Shown here: positions 54,979-64,000 of the stretch, in pieces | Layout of the letters: each line of letters begins with the position of its first letter | Numbering within the stretch: the first letter of the stretch is position 1 | The notes under the pieces: model-generated | Told to the model about the DNA's origin: nothing | The model's database searches: none | What the model saw: the letters and a program-made list of their open reading frames with translations, nothing else | Program-made: the position numbers and the translations under genes | Assembly (NCBI RefSeq): GCF_018967865.2 | Contig: NZ_JAHLZY020000003.1 | Location: 62,001 to 126,000 of the forward strand | Source of the DNA: Hymenobacter siberiensis | Lineage (GTDB): Bacteria; Bacteroidota; Bacteroidia; Cytophagales; Hymenobacteraceae | Length of the DNA: 64,000 nucleotides | Direction of reading: 5' to 3'

Positions 54979-56179
54979 TTGGGTGTAATTCAGAACTACG
55001 CGGTTGGTTTTTTAAACAGGTCCGTGAGCAGGTACATTTGGGGGCTTTTCAGTGCCGAGCGTAAGCGTACGAGCCGGTCGAGTCCGCCATTGGACCAGCG
55101 CTGCCCGCTTCGTTTGAGTCGGACCTGCAGCAGGGTGCGGTGGACAGCCTCGACGGGTCCGCTGCCGCAAAGCAGCCCGCGTTGGCGGAACCGGTCGTAG
55201 CGCAAGCGGGTCCGGTTAGTGGCCAGGTAGGCGCCGAGTTGAGCAGCCACCGAGCCAGCCAAGCCGAGCAACTCGGCCACGGCCTGTTCCACGGCCGAGC
55301 TTTGGCCGGCCCAGAGGCGGGCGTATTGGGCCGGCAGCCAGGAAGCGGGCGCGTCGGCGGCCTGGGCGGCAGCGGCGAGTTTTTCGGCCACGTGGTAGAA
55401 GTCCAGGATATGGGTGGCGTGGGGGTAAGCATCTTGTAACCAGCGGTGAATCCACTGCGCCCCGTCGGTGACAAACACCTGGTCGGCCGCCGCGTCCGGC
55501 GGCAGGGCTTGATCAAAGCGTTGGGTGAAGATGGCGAAGGGCCCGCGCTGGGCCACGTACTGCGACGGTCCCATCGTCCCGGCCGGGGCGCTGTGCTGGA
55601 AGATGCGGCCGACTTTGACTTCCTGCCAGCCCCTGTCAGTGAAGAGCATCGAGCCGTCGACCGGCCCCGGGTCGGCGCGCACCACCGGGCAGGGCGCATC
55701 GAGCGCGGCGGCCGGCAAGGCCTTGACCGCGGCTTGGGTGCGGCGGTACACCTGCGTCGTGCTCACCCGGATGCCCAGCAGCGATTCGACCAGCGGCGGC
55801 ACGTGGGCAAAAACGTGCTCAGCGGCCAGTAAAACCAGTTTCGCTTGTAGGTAGGGGCTGGTGCGCGAGCCCAGCACCGGGGCAATGAACGGGTTCGTCC
55901 TGGCGATGGCTACGCGCCCGAACCGGGTCTGGACAACGTTTTTTTTGCTTGTTGGCCGGCACCGACTCCAGGGTATGCTCCAGAACCGAACGTCCCAGCG
56001 CCGTCCACAACTGGTCGAATTTCTCTTCCAGCGTGTAAAAACCGGGCTCTTGGCCAATGCTTCTCAACTCGTCGTATTGCGCGGCGGCAAGCGCTAGGTA
56101 GGCTTCTTTCGTCATGACCAAAAGGAAGTAGAGCCTGCCTAAGTTACGGCCCCGGCGCGTAGTTTTGAATTACACCCAA
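54979..56179. mobile_element. ISKra4-type insertion sequence
   Basis: The inverted ends TTGGGTGTAATTCAGAACTA (54979) and its complement with one mismatch ending at 56179 (GAATTACACCCAA) define 1201 bp. The element encodes one transposase with a frameshift. No target duplication is evident. Confidence 0.85.
54996..56115 (-). pseudogene. ISKra4-type transposase with a frameshift at an A8 run
   Basis: From the ATG at 56115 (MTKEAYLALAAAQYDELRS) the frame encodes LEEKFDQLWTALGRSVLEHTL up to PANKQKK. It must change frame at an 8-A run near 55939-55946 to continue NVVQTRFGRVAIARTNPFIAPVLGS, then LVLLAAEHVFAHVPPLVESLLGIRVSTTQVYR, a TDRGWQEVKVGRIF acidic site and YPHATHILDFYHVAEKLAAAA. A 7-A run would keep one frame. 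It is either a one-base expansion or transcriptional slippage that still makes full-length protein. Confidence 0.8.
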
Positions 56180-56213
56180 TTCAAACGGGGTTTCGTAAAA
56201 TTTGATTGATAGA

Positions 56214-56230
56214 CGAGTTTCTTAAACTCG
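56214..56230. terminator. Short hairpin between the IS and the T9SS gene
   Basis: CGAGTTT and AAACTCG form a 7-bp stem with a 3-base loop, about 100 bp downstream of the minus-strand T9SS gene. Weak evidence for a terminator. Confidence 0.3.
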
Positions 56231-56328
56231 ACACCCACACAAAATAGTTGGTCCAGGCTTCGACGGGACTTGCCGGCTGGTTAGTTTAGCGGTTCAGGAA
56301 AAGGAGGGTTTCAATTTGCGAACAAAAA

Positions 56329-59271
56329 TCATTCTAGCAAAAGTCGGGACACTTGGCCAGAATGGTTTAGCTGTACCAAGTACACTCCATTTGGTAAAGC
56401 CGTTAAATTCAGATTCAGCGTTCCATCAACTGATGGACGCGCGGGTGCTTTGTACACGCACCGCCCTACTACGTCGTGTATTTCGACAGTCGTTAGGCCG
56501 GTAAAGCTCCCCTGCACCCGAACGAGTCCAGTAGACGGATTTGGAGCCAATGACCAACTGGTGGGAGCGGCCCCAGCCGGCACCGTACTCAACGTCGACG
56601 ATACCCGAACAGTGAAATCACGCACTTGTCCCAGTTCTTCCTGGCGGCGGCACGGGTCGGGAACCGTCGTGAGCCGAGTGTTGAAGGGCATGCCCCAGCA
56701 GGCGACGCGCAACCGCAGGGGCTGGTTGAGCAGCGTGGTCGCGGGCACCGTGATGATGCCGCGAAACGTACCCCCGATGAATCCGGTGGCCAACGAATTA
56801 AACAGCAACTCTTGCGGAGCCTCGAAGAGGCCGTTATCGTTCGCATCGAGCCACACAAAGCAAGCGGTCCCGCTGTAGTTGGAATCGGCAAAATAGAAGG
56901 AGGCGCTGGCCCCTGCCGTAAGTGCAATGGCGACCTGCGTGCAGGTCTCGTCCCGGTAACCGGGCGCATTCGCGGGTTGATGATAGGTGAAAACCGGCCC
57001 AATTTCCAAGGTGCCCATGCCATGTCCCACGCCCGTGGTGCCTGCCGTTGGGGAAGGCAAGCAGGATGCCGGCCGGGGGCCACTTGTCGAGGCGCTCACG
57101 GATACGTAACCGGAGCGGGTGGCCGTGTTGGTGCCGTATTGGTTGCCGGCCTGCAGGGTCACCGTGTAGGTACCCGGCGCGGCGTAGGTGTGCAACGGGT
57201 GTTGCAGGGTGGACGTGCCGCCGTCGCCAAACGACCACTGCCACCGATTGGGGGCGGCCACGCTCTGGTCCCGAAACTGCACCAGGGGGTTGCAGCTGGC
57301 CGGTTGGTCGGCGGCAAAAGCTGCCGTGGGGGCCACGGGGGGCGGCACGATGACCACCGTGTAATCCTCCACGGCGGCGTTTATAAATCCCGGGGTGCAC
57401 GTGCTGGTGGGCACAAAACTCGTGACGCTGTGCATGATGGCCCGCAGCCGGGTGGCTCCAGCTTTGGCCGCGGCGGGAATGGTGATACTCACGCTTTGGG
57501 GGCTGAACTGGGGCTGCGAGCTCACTTGCTCGGAGGGACCGAACTCGCCGTCCTGATTGTAGTCAATCCACGCCTCCACGGCCACCCACGGGCCGGGACC
57601 CGAGAAAATCCACGGCAGCGACTCGGCCCGCACGGTGTAGCTCTGGCCGGCTTGCACCATCGCGTAGCGGGCCGTAAAATCGCGGTAGCCCACCCCAGGA
57701 CCCCGAAAGTCGGTGTTGTCCAGGTTGGCGAATTGAAAGTGCGTGAAGTAGGCCGGGCCGGCGCTGCTGCTGCCCCCCCCGGCGGCGCAGTAGCTGGGGC
57801 AGGCGGTGGCCACGGCCACCCGCTGCCGAGCCGTGTCGCGCCCAAAAGCATTCTGCGCGACGAGTTGCACCTCGTACACCCCCGCCGTCAGGTAGAGATG
57901 AGCAGGAGGTGCCGCAGCCGTAGAAGTCGTTCCATCGCCAAAGTTCCAGTGGTAGCTGGTTGCCCCGCCCACCGAGGTATTGGCAAATGCCACCCGCACG
58001 GAATCACACAGGCGCTCGTAGTGCGCCGTAAAGGCCGAAGCAGGAGGCGCGGCATTCGGTACCACGACGAGGGAATAGTCTTCGGCCTGGCCGGCCTGCA
58101 CGGGGCCACAGGCGCTAGTAGCAGTGCTGCCGGCAATGTCGGCCACGATGCGCAGCCGCAGGGCTTTGTTATAGACCAGAGCCCAAGCCGAGGAAATCGT
58201 GAGTGGCACGACCGGGCTGCGCACGGACAAGCCCTGGTAAAGTAACTCGGCTGCGCCACTAAACTGGCCGTCGTCGTTTAGGTCCAGGTACACGCGCACG
58301 TCGTGGGCGCTGGGGCCTGTGGTGAGCCGTAGCGTGTCGGGCCGGTCGGCGGTGAGTGTGGCACGCTGGGCGCAGCTGAAATCTTCGTAGCCGGCTTGTC
58401 CGTCGACTGAGGCATTATTTAGGCCGGCCAGGCGCACGCGGATAAGCCCAAACTGACAGCAGTAGGCCAGTGTGGCCGGTTGGCAACTACTGGTGCGCGG
58501 GCCATCGGTACGTACCCGCACGTAGGCTGGTCGGGTGAGCGAGTCGCAACCGCTGGGGTTGCACACGCGCAACGACACGGCATAGGTACCGGCCGCCGCG
58601 TAGGTATGGGTCGGGTGCTGTTGGGTGCTGGTCGTGCCGTCGCCAAATCGCCAGCGCCAGGCCACCGGCGTATTAAAGGAGTTGTCCCGAAGGGCGACCA
58701 CGCCGGAGCACGTAATGGAATCGACCGCCGCGAAGTGCGCCACTGGGGCCGCGTTGCCGGCCATAATGCGCACCTGGTAGTCCTCGGTTTGGGAGTATTG
58801 GGGAGTCGAACAAGCCGTGGGGATGGGACTATTCGCGTAGTCAGCGGCAATGCGCAGTCGTAAGGCCTGATTGAGTATGGCCGTAGCGGGCACAGTGAAG
58901 TTAACCGTGTGAGTCCGGGCATTCAGGGAGTAAAGGATACGCTCACCAGCGGCAAACATCCCGTCATTATTGTAGTCCAGCCACGCAACTGCGTTTTCGG
59001 CCGCCGAGGTTCCGGTTTGCACGCGCAGGGTGTAGGTCGAACCTTGCAACAGGTTTGCTCGGCGCTGGCAACTGTAGTCGCGGTAGCCGTCGGCACTGCC
59101 GTTGGTGATTGTATCGAGATTGGCCAGCCGAACCCGGTAGATGCCCATGCCAAATTGGGTATTGGCTGATGAAGCCGAACCGGGAGTGCAGTTAACTGCT
59201 GGCGGACATTGGGCCTTCGATAATAATGATGTTAATAATAACAACGCAGGCCACAACAAGGCATTTTTCAT
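56329..59271 (-). CDS. Large surface protein with GEVED and PKD domains and T9SS sorting signal
   Basis: The 980-aa protein starts [22 protein letters not shown] (signal peptide). It repeats modules of a GEVED domain and a PKD domain: GEVED-like blocks around residues 45-170, 260-410, 500-640 and 730-890, and PKD blocks with [39 protein letters not shown] and [20 protein letters not shown]. The C-terminus [17 protein letters not shown], ending [10 protein letters not shown], is a type A T9SS sorting domain. It is expected to be secreted through the outer membrane and anchored or released. Ligand unknown. The ATG at 59271 is preferred. Confidence 0.92.
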   Translation of the reverse strand: MKNALLWPALLLLTSLLSKAQCPPAVNCTPGSASSANTQFGMGIYRVRLANLDTITNGSADGYRDYSCQRRANLLQGSTYTLRVQTGTSAAENAVAWLDYNNDGMFAAGERILYSLNARTHTVNFTVPATAILNQALRLRIAADYANSPIPTACSTPQYSQTEDYQVRIMAGNAAPVAHFAAVDSITCSGVVALRDNSFNTPVAWRWRFGDGTTSTQQHPTHTYAAAGTYAVSLRVCNPSGCDSLTRPAYVRVRTDGPRTSSCQPATLAYCCQFGLIRVRLAGLNNASVDGQAGYEDFSCAQRATLTADRPDTLRLTTGPSAHDVRVYLDLNDDGQFSGAAELLYQGLSVRSPVVPLTISSAWALVYNKALRLRIVADIAGSTATSACGPVQAGQAEDYSLVVVPNAAPPASAFTAHYERLCDSVRVAFANTSVGGATSYHWNFGDGTTSTAAAPPAHLYLTAGVYEVQLVAQNAFGRDTARQRVAVATACPSYCAAGGGSSSAGPAYFTHFQFANLDNTDFRGPGVGYRDFTARYAMVQAGQSYTVRAESLPWIFSGPGPWVAVEAWIDYNQDGEFGPSEQVSSQPQFSPQSVSITIPAAAKAGATRLRAIMHSVTSFVPTSTCTPGFINAAVEDYTVVIVPPPVAPTAAFAADQPASCNPLVQFRDQSVAAPNRWQWSFGDGGTSTLQHPLHTYAAPGTYTVTLQAGNQYGTNTATRSGYVSVSASTSGPRPASCLPSPTAGTTGVGHGMGTLEIGPVFTYHQPANAPGYRDETCTQVAIALTAGASASFYFADSNYSGTACFVWLDANDNGLFEAPQELLFNSLATGFIGGTFRGIITVPATTLLNQPLRLRVACWGMPFNTRLTTVPDPCRRQEELGQVRDFTVRVSSTLSTVPAGAAPTSWSLAPNPSTGLVRVQGSFTGLTTVEIHDVVGRCVYKAPARPSVDGTLNLNLTALPNGVYLVQLNHSGQVSRLLLE

Positions 59272-59316
59272 CAATTCACTGCCTATTCAGGTGAAATATA
59301 CCAATTCCCACACAGT

Positions 59317-59904
59317 GAAACTGTTTAGAAAGTCAAAGGACTCCCAAAAAAGCGTGAAATTTGAGATGTAACACTCCTTTTTTCGCATTTTAATGTAAGT
59401 CCTGTCCAAAGCTATGATTCGCCAATGGATTCTGCCCGCGCTCCCGTTCTCGACCCACGGCCGCCCCTCGGTCGTGGAGCCGGTTGAGTTGGTAGAAGTC
59501 ATTCTCTACAAGCTCAACAGCGGCTGTCAGTGGCGCTTATTGCCGGTCAAACAGTTTTTTACGGGCGCATCCCTGACCTGGCAGGGCGTATACGCCCGCT
59601 TTAATGCCTGGCGCAAGGACGGGTCCTGGCAAGCGGTGTGGCTCCGTTTGTTGCGCCAAAACGGGGCCCACCTCGACTGTTCCAGCGTCCAGCTGGACGG
59701 CAGCAACACGCCCGACAAGAACGGGGGGAAGCCGTCGGCTACCAGGGCCGCAAAAAAGCCCGCACCACCACGACCCTCTTCCTAGCCGACAACCGGGGCC
59801 AGCCCCTGGCCTGCGCCAGCCCGCAGGCGGACAACCACCACGATTGACGCGAGATTCCTCGCCTGCGCTCGGAATGACGTTCTTTACTATTTTCGGGCAC
59901 TTTC
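59317..59904. mobile_element. Internally deleted IS5-family element
   Basis: It begins GAAACTGTTTAGAAAGTC, the same end as the palindromic elements A-C, and stops at GCACTTTCTAA where the MITE begins. The transposase lacks its 3' half. Confidence 0.65.
59414..59847 (+). pseudogene. IS5-family transposase fragment, frameshifted
   Basis: MIRQWILPALPFSTHGRPSVVEPVELVEVILYKLNSGCQWRLLP begins an IS5 ORF with LTWQGVYARFNAWRKDGSWQAVW. After LDCSSVQLDGSNTPDKNG, at a six-G run, the frame changes to EAVGYQGRKKARTTTTLFLADNRGQPLA and stops at DNHHD. G-run frameshifting is known in some IS5 groups. The catalytic C-terminal part is deleted, so it is inactive. Confidence 0.75.
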
Positions 59905-60023
59905 TAACTCAACTTTGGCAGGTTGAGCTAATTGGGGCTTCCAGGATGTAGGGGCGGGGACAAGCCCTACCGGGTACGACCCCGCCCCTACACCCAACCG
60001 ACAACCTGCCAAAGTAGAGTTAA
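59905..60023. repeat. 119-bp MITE with the ends of the IS4-type element at 34215
   Basis: The left end (TAACTCAACTTTGGCAGGTT, then GAGCTAATTGGGGCTTCC) matches the right end of the IS at 34215-35528. The right end (CAACCTGCCAAAGTAGAGTTA, preceded by CCCGCCCCTACACCCAACCG) matches its left end. It is an internal-deletion derivative that could be moved by that transposase. It directly adjoins the IS5 remnant's right side. Confidence 0.85.
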
Positions 60024-60046
60024 AGCCCCCCCCCCCCGAAACGATG

Positions 60047-62092
60047 TTATGACAAGGCTAAAAAAGCCGTGATATCGCCGGTATGCGTTAGTGTGAGCTG
60101 GTGCATGGCCCGGGTGCAGGCCACGTAGAGCATGCTTTTATCGACCTCCGTTTTGTAATTGCGGGCGGAAACAAAGGGCAGAATAACCTCATCGAATTCC
60201 AGGCCCTTGGCCAGGTGAGCCGTGGTGATGATGACGCCTTCCTTGAAGGTGGTGGACTCGTCGGTGAGCAGGTAAATACCGGGCGCTTCCAGCGTCTGGT
60301 ATACCTCTTCGGCCTGCCGCAGGGTTTTACAGATGATGCCCAGGGAATGATTTCCGGAGCTGAAAAAGGCCGTGAGCAACTGCCTAACGGCCTGAAATTC
60401 ATCGTCTTTACTCGTGAAGCGCGCCACCACAGGCTCCTGCCCATGGCGCTCCAGGGGGATGATGTGGGGGTTGGGGGTGATGCGCTGCGCGAAGGCCGTA
60501 ATCTCGACGGTAGAGCGGTAGCTGCGGTACAGCTTCACCACATCGGCCTGCGGGAATACGCGCTCGATGGTTTCGGCCGAGGAAGAGCTGTACGGGTTCA
60601 CCGTCTGGCTGACATCGCCGAGAATAGTTTTGCGGCACAGGAATATGCGCGAAAGCACGGCATACTGCACGGGGGTGTAGTCCTGCATCTCGTCCACCAG
60701 CAAGTGCTTCACGTGGTCGTAGGTGCTGATGCCTTCCAGGCGCAGGCGCAGGTAGATGAGGGCAAAAACATCGGCGTATTCCAGGTGCAGGCGGTGGTCG
60801 ATGTTGAATAGGTCGGGCTTGCCCAGCCAGCGGTAAAAATCCCGGTACAGGTCCAGCACCTGATGGAAGCGGAACATGCGGGGAATGGCCTCTCCAATTA
60901 TGTTTTTTTCGTGCCCAGTGAGCTTGCGGCGGGTGGCATCGCGCACGTAGGCCCGTACTTCCTCGGCCACCAGCGCAAACCGTTTCAGGAGCGGCACCCG
61001 GTGGAAGGTCTTGAACTTGGCCAGCATAAACGGCAGGGGAACCAGGGTGCTGCCCACCCGCAGCTCCTTCACCGTAAAGTAGTTGTTCTCGACGTAGATA
61101 AGGTACTGGTTGAGCTGGCTGAGGAATTCAAACGACGACTTGAACCGGATACGCTCAATAAACGCCTGGTCGTGGTTGTCGAGCAGCGCGGAAACCTGCT
61201 CGAAAAAGGTCTGGAACGAGTAGCGGTGGTCGAGCAAATCGGCCGCCAGCTCTTCCATGCCCAGCTCGGGAATGTGCTCTTCGCCCAGCTCGGGCAGCAC
61301 ATTGGAGATATAGTCGGCGAACACCTTATTTGGCGAGATGATGAGCACGTCCTTCGCCCCAATGGTTTCGCGGTAGCGGTAGAGCAGGAACGCAATGCGG
61401 TGCAGAGCAATGGAGGTTTTGCCCGAGCCGGCCACGCCCTGAATGACCATCACCTGCGCGGTTTCGTTGCGAATCACCGCGTTCTGGTCGCGCTGAATGG
61501 TGGCCACGATGTTCTTCAGCTTGTCGTCGGAGGACTTGGCCAACTCGCGCTGCAGCACGTCGTCGTGAATGTTCACGTCGTTTTCGAGCATGAACTCCAG
61601 TCGGCCATCCCGGATTTTGTACTGCCGCTTCAGCTCAATGGTGCCCTGAATCATGCCCGAAGGCGTGGCGAAGGCGGCTTCGCCCAGCTCGAAGTCGTAA
61701 AACATGGACGAAACCGGCGCCCGCCAGTCGTAGATGAGGCTGCGGCGCTGCTCATCCATAAAGGAATACACCCCGATGTACACCGGCAGTTTAGCCTGCC
61801 CCTGGGGCACAAAGTCAATGCGGCCGAAGTAGGGCGACTGCCCCAGCTTGAGCAGCTTCCGTTTCCGGCCCACGGCTGCTTCGCCGGTAAAGGCCATGCG
61901 GTCAATGGACTGACCAGCAGACACCATGTCGGCATCGTCCATGCCGGACTGGTGCTCATGGATGTACTCCTTTTTCTCCCGCAGCTCGTCGGAAAACTGC
62001 CGGACGGAGCCATCTATCCGCCGAATGGCCAGCGTCAGCTTCTCCTTAATTACTTCCAGGTATTCTTTCTCTTCTTGTTGCGTTGCGTTCAT
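60047..62092 (-). CDS. helD: UvrD/HelD-type helicase
   Basis: This 681-aa superfamily 1 helicase has the Walker A GVAGSGKTSIALHRIAFLLYRYR, Walker B LVDEMQDYTPVQYAVLSRIF, and later motifs VSQTVNPYSS, KLYRSYRSTVEI, TAHLAKGLEFDEVILPF and YVACTRAMHQL. An N-terminal coiled region (KEYLEVIKEKLTLAIRRIDG) and the long insert between motifs fit HelD, which releases stalled RNA polymerase in Gram-positives; related proteins occur in Bacteroidota. The symbol is by similarity and could equally mean a DNA-repair helicase. An 11-C run lies 10 bp after its stop. Confidence 0.85.
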   Translation of the reverse strand: MNATQQEEKEYLEVIKEKLTLAIRRIDGSVRQFSDELREKKEYIHEHQSGMDDADMVSAGQSIDRMAFTGEAAVGRKRKLLKLGQSPYFGRIDFVPQGQAKLPVYIGVYSFMDEQRRSLIYDWRAPVSSMFYDFELGEAAFATPSGMIQGTIELKRQYKIRDGRLEFMLENDVNIHDDVLQRELAKSSDDKLKNIVATIQRDQNAVIRNETAQVMVIQGVAGSGKTSIALHRIAFLLYRYRETIGAKDVLIISPNKVFADYISNVLPELGEEHIPELGMEELAADLLDHRYSFQTFFEQVSALLDNHDQAFIERIRFKSSFEFLSQLNQYLIYVENNYFTVKELRVGSTLVPLPFMLAKFKTFHRVPLLKRFALVAEEVRAYVRDATRRKLTGHEKNIIGEAIPRMFRFHQVLDLYRDFYRWLGKPDLFNIDHRLHLEYADVFALIYLRLRLEGISTYDHVKHLLVDEMQDYTPVQYAVLSRIFLCRKTILGDVSQTVNPYSSSSAETIERVFPQADVVKLYRSYRSTVEITAFAQRITPNPHIIPLERHGQEPVVARFTSKDDEFQAVRQLLTAFFSSGNHSLGIICKTLRQAEEVYQTLEAPGIYLLTDESTTFKEGVIITTAHLAKGLEFDEVILPFVSARNYKTEVDKSMLYVACTRAMHQLTLTHTGDITAFLALS

Positions 62093-62450
62093 CCCGACAG
62101 TGCTTGGAAATAGCCCGCAAAGGTGAGGTCAAATTTCGGTCCGGCGAATTTTGGGTATAACCTTTTCAATCAGCCCGGTATTTATATGGGGCTGCTGCTA
62201 GTACTTCGCCCGCATCAGGCGCCTTAAGGTTTGCTTAGAATGTAGCCGCAATGCTCGCGCCTGCGTTTAACCGGGGATGCCATTGAGGGATTTTCTTATG
62301 CATTAGCATGTGCCATTTGCCTGAGCTTGTGACCAGGGTAAGGGCAGCAGCGATTTTTGATTCACAATAACCTGAAGCGTTGCTGTTTAGTGATGCAGCG
62401 GCGCGCCACCAACGGCCTAACAAGATTCGACGACATTTCACGAAACCAGT
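62093..62450. other. Intergenic region with a possible gene remnant
   Basis: 358 bp between the divergent helD and katG genes, so it holds both promoters. On the minus strand at about 62235-62380 a short open frame encodes SGKWHMLMHKKIPQWHPRLN and GASIAATF before a stop, which looks like the C-terminus of a beta-barrel protein. Its upstream part is absent; it may be a relic or chance. Confidence 0.3.
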
Positions 62451-64000
62451 ATGATGCACATAACCAACGACAAGACCGACACCAAAACATTCGAAATGGG
62501 CGGAAAATGTCCCTTCGGCGGCGACCGCATCGGCGGCGCCGAAGGCGCTTCGCCCACCCTGTCCGACTGGTACCCCAACCGGCTGCGCGTGGAGCTGCTG
62601 CACCACAATGCCCCGGGTGCCAATCCGCTCGGTGAAGATTTCAACTATACCGAGGCATTCAACGCCATCGACCTGGAGGCGCTGAAGCAGGAAATCAAAG
62701 GCTTCCTGACTTCTTCGGTGGATTGGTGGCCGTCGGACTACGGCAACTACGGCCCGCAGATGGTTCGCATGGCCTGGCACTCGGCCGGTACCTACCGCAT
62801 TGCCGACGGCCGCGGGGGTGCCGGGGAGGCGCTGCAGCGCTTCGCACCCATCAGCAGCTGGTGGGACAATGGCAACACCGACAAGTCGCGCCGCCTCATC
62901 TGGCCCATCAAGCAGAAATACGGCAGCGCCCTGTCCTGGGCCGACCTTATTGTGCTGACTGGTAACTGCGCGTTAGAAATCATGGGCTTCCCCACCTACG
63001 GTTTCGCCGGTGGCCGCCATGATGCCTGGGAGGCCGACGACGCCACTTATTGGGGCCCCGAGGTGTGGGACGGCAAGAAAGTAAACACGCCCGACAGCAT
63101 GGTGTCGCGCGACAAGCGCTGGCGCGGCCAGAACGGCGATGCCGACTACGACCTCGAAAACCCGCTGGCAGCTTCCTTCCAATCCCTGATTTACGTGAAT
63201 CCCGAAGGCCCCTACGGGAAGGGCGACCCGCTGGGCTCGGCCCATGATATTCGGATTACGTTCACTCGCATGGCCATGAACGACGAGGAAACCGTGGCCC
63301 TTATTGCCGGCGGCCACGCCTTCGGCAAGAGCCACGGCATGGTGCCAGCCGCCGAAATCGGGGCACAGCCCGAGATTGCGCCGATGGAGCAGATGGGCCT
63401 GGGCTGGCACAACCCCAAAGGTTCGGGCAATGCCGAAAACACGATGACCAACGGCATTGAGGGCAGCTGGACGCCAAACCCCACCCAGTGGGACAACGAC
63501 TACCTCATCAACCTGTTCAAGTTTGAATGGGAGCAGACCAAGAGCCCGGCCGGTGCCCTGCAGTGGACCCCGGTTGACAAGAATGCGCCCAAAACGCCCG
63601 ACGCGCACATCCCCGGCCAGATGAATGCCCTGATGATGATGACGACCGATATCGCCCTTAAGGAGGACCCCGAATACCGCAAGGTGTGCGAGAAATTCCT
63701 TAACGATTTCGACGCCTTCACCCAGGCCTTTTCCAAGGCCTGGTACAAGCTAACCCACCGCGATATGGGCCCGCGCGAGCGCTACCTCGGGGCCGAGAAG
63801 GTGAACGAGAACGACCTGCTCTGGCAGGACCCCATCCCGGTGGCCGACTACCCTGTAATCGAAGCAGCGGAAATCGCGGCGCTGAAGAAGTCGATTATGG
63901 CAGCGGGTATTTCCGGGTCTGATTTGGTGTACACCGCGTTTTCGGCCGCCGTCACGCACCGCAGCAGCGACAAGCGCGGCGGGGCCAATGGCGGGCGGCT
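62451..64000 (+). CDS. katG: Catalase-peroxidase (3' end outside window)
   Basis: The first 516 residues of about 740 are present; the gene runs off the window. It decomposes hydrogen peroxide and oxidises organic donors. The N-terminal catalytic half shows the distal triad Arg106, Trp109 and His110 in [13 protein letters not shown], the covalent Trp-Tyr-Met adduct residues Tyr248 ([10 protein letters not shown]) and Met274 (FTRMAMND), and the proximal His289 in [11 protein letters not shown]. The inactive C-terminal domain begins around residue 440. There are ATGs at 62451 and 62454. It is probably induced by peroxide. Confidence 0.97.
   Translation, partial: MMHITNDKTDTKTFEMGGKCPFGGDRIGGAEGASPTLSDWYPNRLRVELLHHNAPGANPLGEDFNYTEAFNAIDLEALKQEIKGFLTSSVDWWPSDYGNYGPQMVRMAWHSAGTYRIADGRGGAGEALQRFAPISSWWDNGNTDKSRRLIWPIKQKYGSALSWADLIVLTGNCALEIMGFPTYGFAGGRHDAWEADDATYWGPEVWDGKKVNTPDSMVSRDKRWRGQNGDADYDLENPLAASFQSLIYVNPEGPYGKGDPLGSAHDIRITFTRMAMNDEETVALIAGGHAFGKSHGMVPAAEIGAQPEIAPMEQMGLGWHNPKGSGNAENTMTNGIEGSWTPNPTQWDNDYLINLFKFEWEQTKSPAGALQWTPVDKNAPKTPDAHIPGQMNALMMMTTDIALKEDPEYRKVCEKFLNDFDAFTQAFSKAWYKLTHRDMGPRERYLGAEKVNENDLLWQDPIPVADYPVIEAAEIAALKKSIMAAGISGSDLVYTAFSAAVTHRSSDKRGGANGGR

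Noticed and set aside
56626-58245. 539-codon open frame opposite the T9SS protein
   Set aside because: Antisense shadow with G/R/H-rich low-complexity sequence.
60863-62113. 416-codon open frame opposite helD
   Set aside because: Antisense shadow; no recognisable motif, while the helicase motifs on the minus strand are complete.

Overview
The window looks like part of a chromosome from a high-GC member of the Bacteroidota, most likely Hymenobacter or a close relative. Supporting signs are a type IX secretion sorting domain on a GEVED/PKD surface protein, many tandem universal stress proteins, DUF4136 and DUF2382 proteins, a HelD-like helicase, and genes that mostly lack Shine-Dalgarno sequences. 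All identifications come from reading the sequence and protein motifs; no database search was run.

Bases 1-19100 form an energy and stress block. A truncated MlaE-type permease is followed by PEP synthase (ppsA). Next comes a complete N-type F1Fo ATPase operon in the order atpD-[cupin]-C-Q-R-B-E-F-A-G, with no separate delta gene, an AtpF with a delta-like tail, and a c subunit with two carboxylates. A minus-strand series follows: six-BON protein, three universal stress proteins, a tiny membrane ORF, an M50 protease with two CBS domains, and two more universal stress proteins. Palindromes of the FNR type (TTGAT-N4-ATCAA) lie upstream of the M50 gene and the BON gene, between ppsA and atpD, and upstream of a partial BON copy at 37.2 kb. 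Three of them carry a second conserved block at a fixed distance. A histidine kinase and an overlapping REC-CRP response regulator at 46.3-49.0 kb have the ExxSR recognition motif expected for TTGAT half-sites. I infer one regulon, resembling proteobacterial low-oxygen loci.

Bases 19100-37000 are accessory and mosaic. They hold a tyrosine recombinase with a perfect 19-bp inverted repeat upstream, a decayed DUF547 gene, a sterol-desaturase-type hydroxylase, an exported thioredoxin, a glycosyltransferase, two flavin disulfide oxidoreductases, a decayed ECF sigma and anti-sigma pair, a CMD-family protein, an AraC regulator, an exported HAD hydrolase, two insertion sequences, and a desaturase gene fused to a small C-terminal domain and terminated by an IS end.

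Bases 37000-52600 are mainly signalling and envelope stress: the BON copy, a CheB-like methylesterase with a multi-PAS kinase, a DegP/HtrA lipoprotein protease, DUF4136 and DUF2382 proteins, the kinase/REC-CRP pair, small exported proteins, a duplicated STAS-like gene, and a pseudogene of an acyl-CoA desaturase.

Bases 52600-62100 are a mobile-element graveyard with a serine resolvase, Tn3-family terminal repeats, an ISKra4-type element with a frameshift at an A8 run, and an IS5 remnant with a MITE at its end. Around these lie the large T9SS protein and helD. The window ends inside katG. Palindromic repeats of several families recur throughout, two of them traceable to insertion sequences in this same window.
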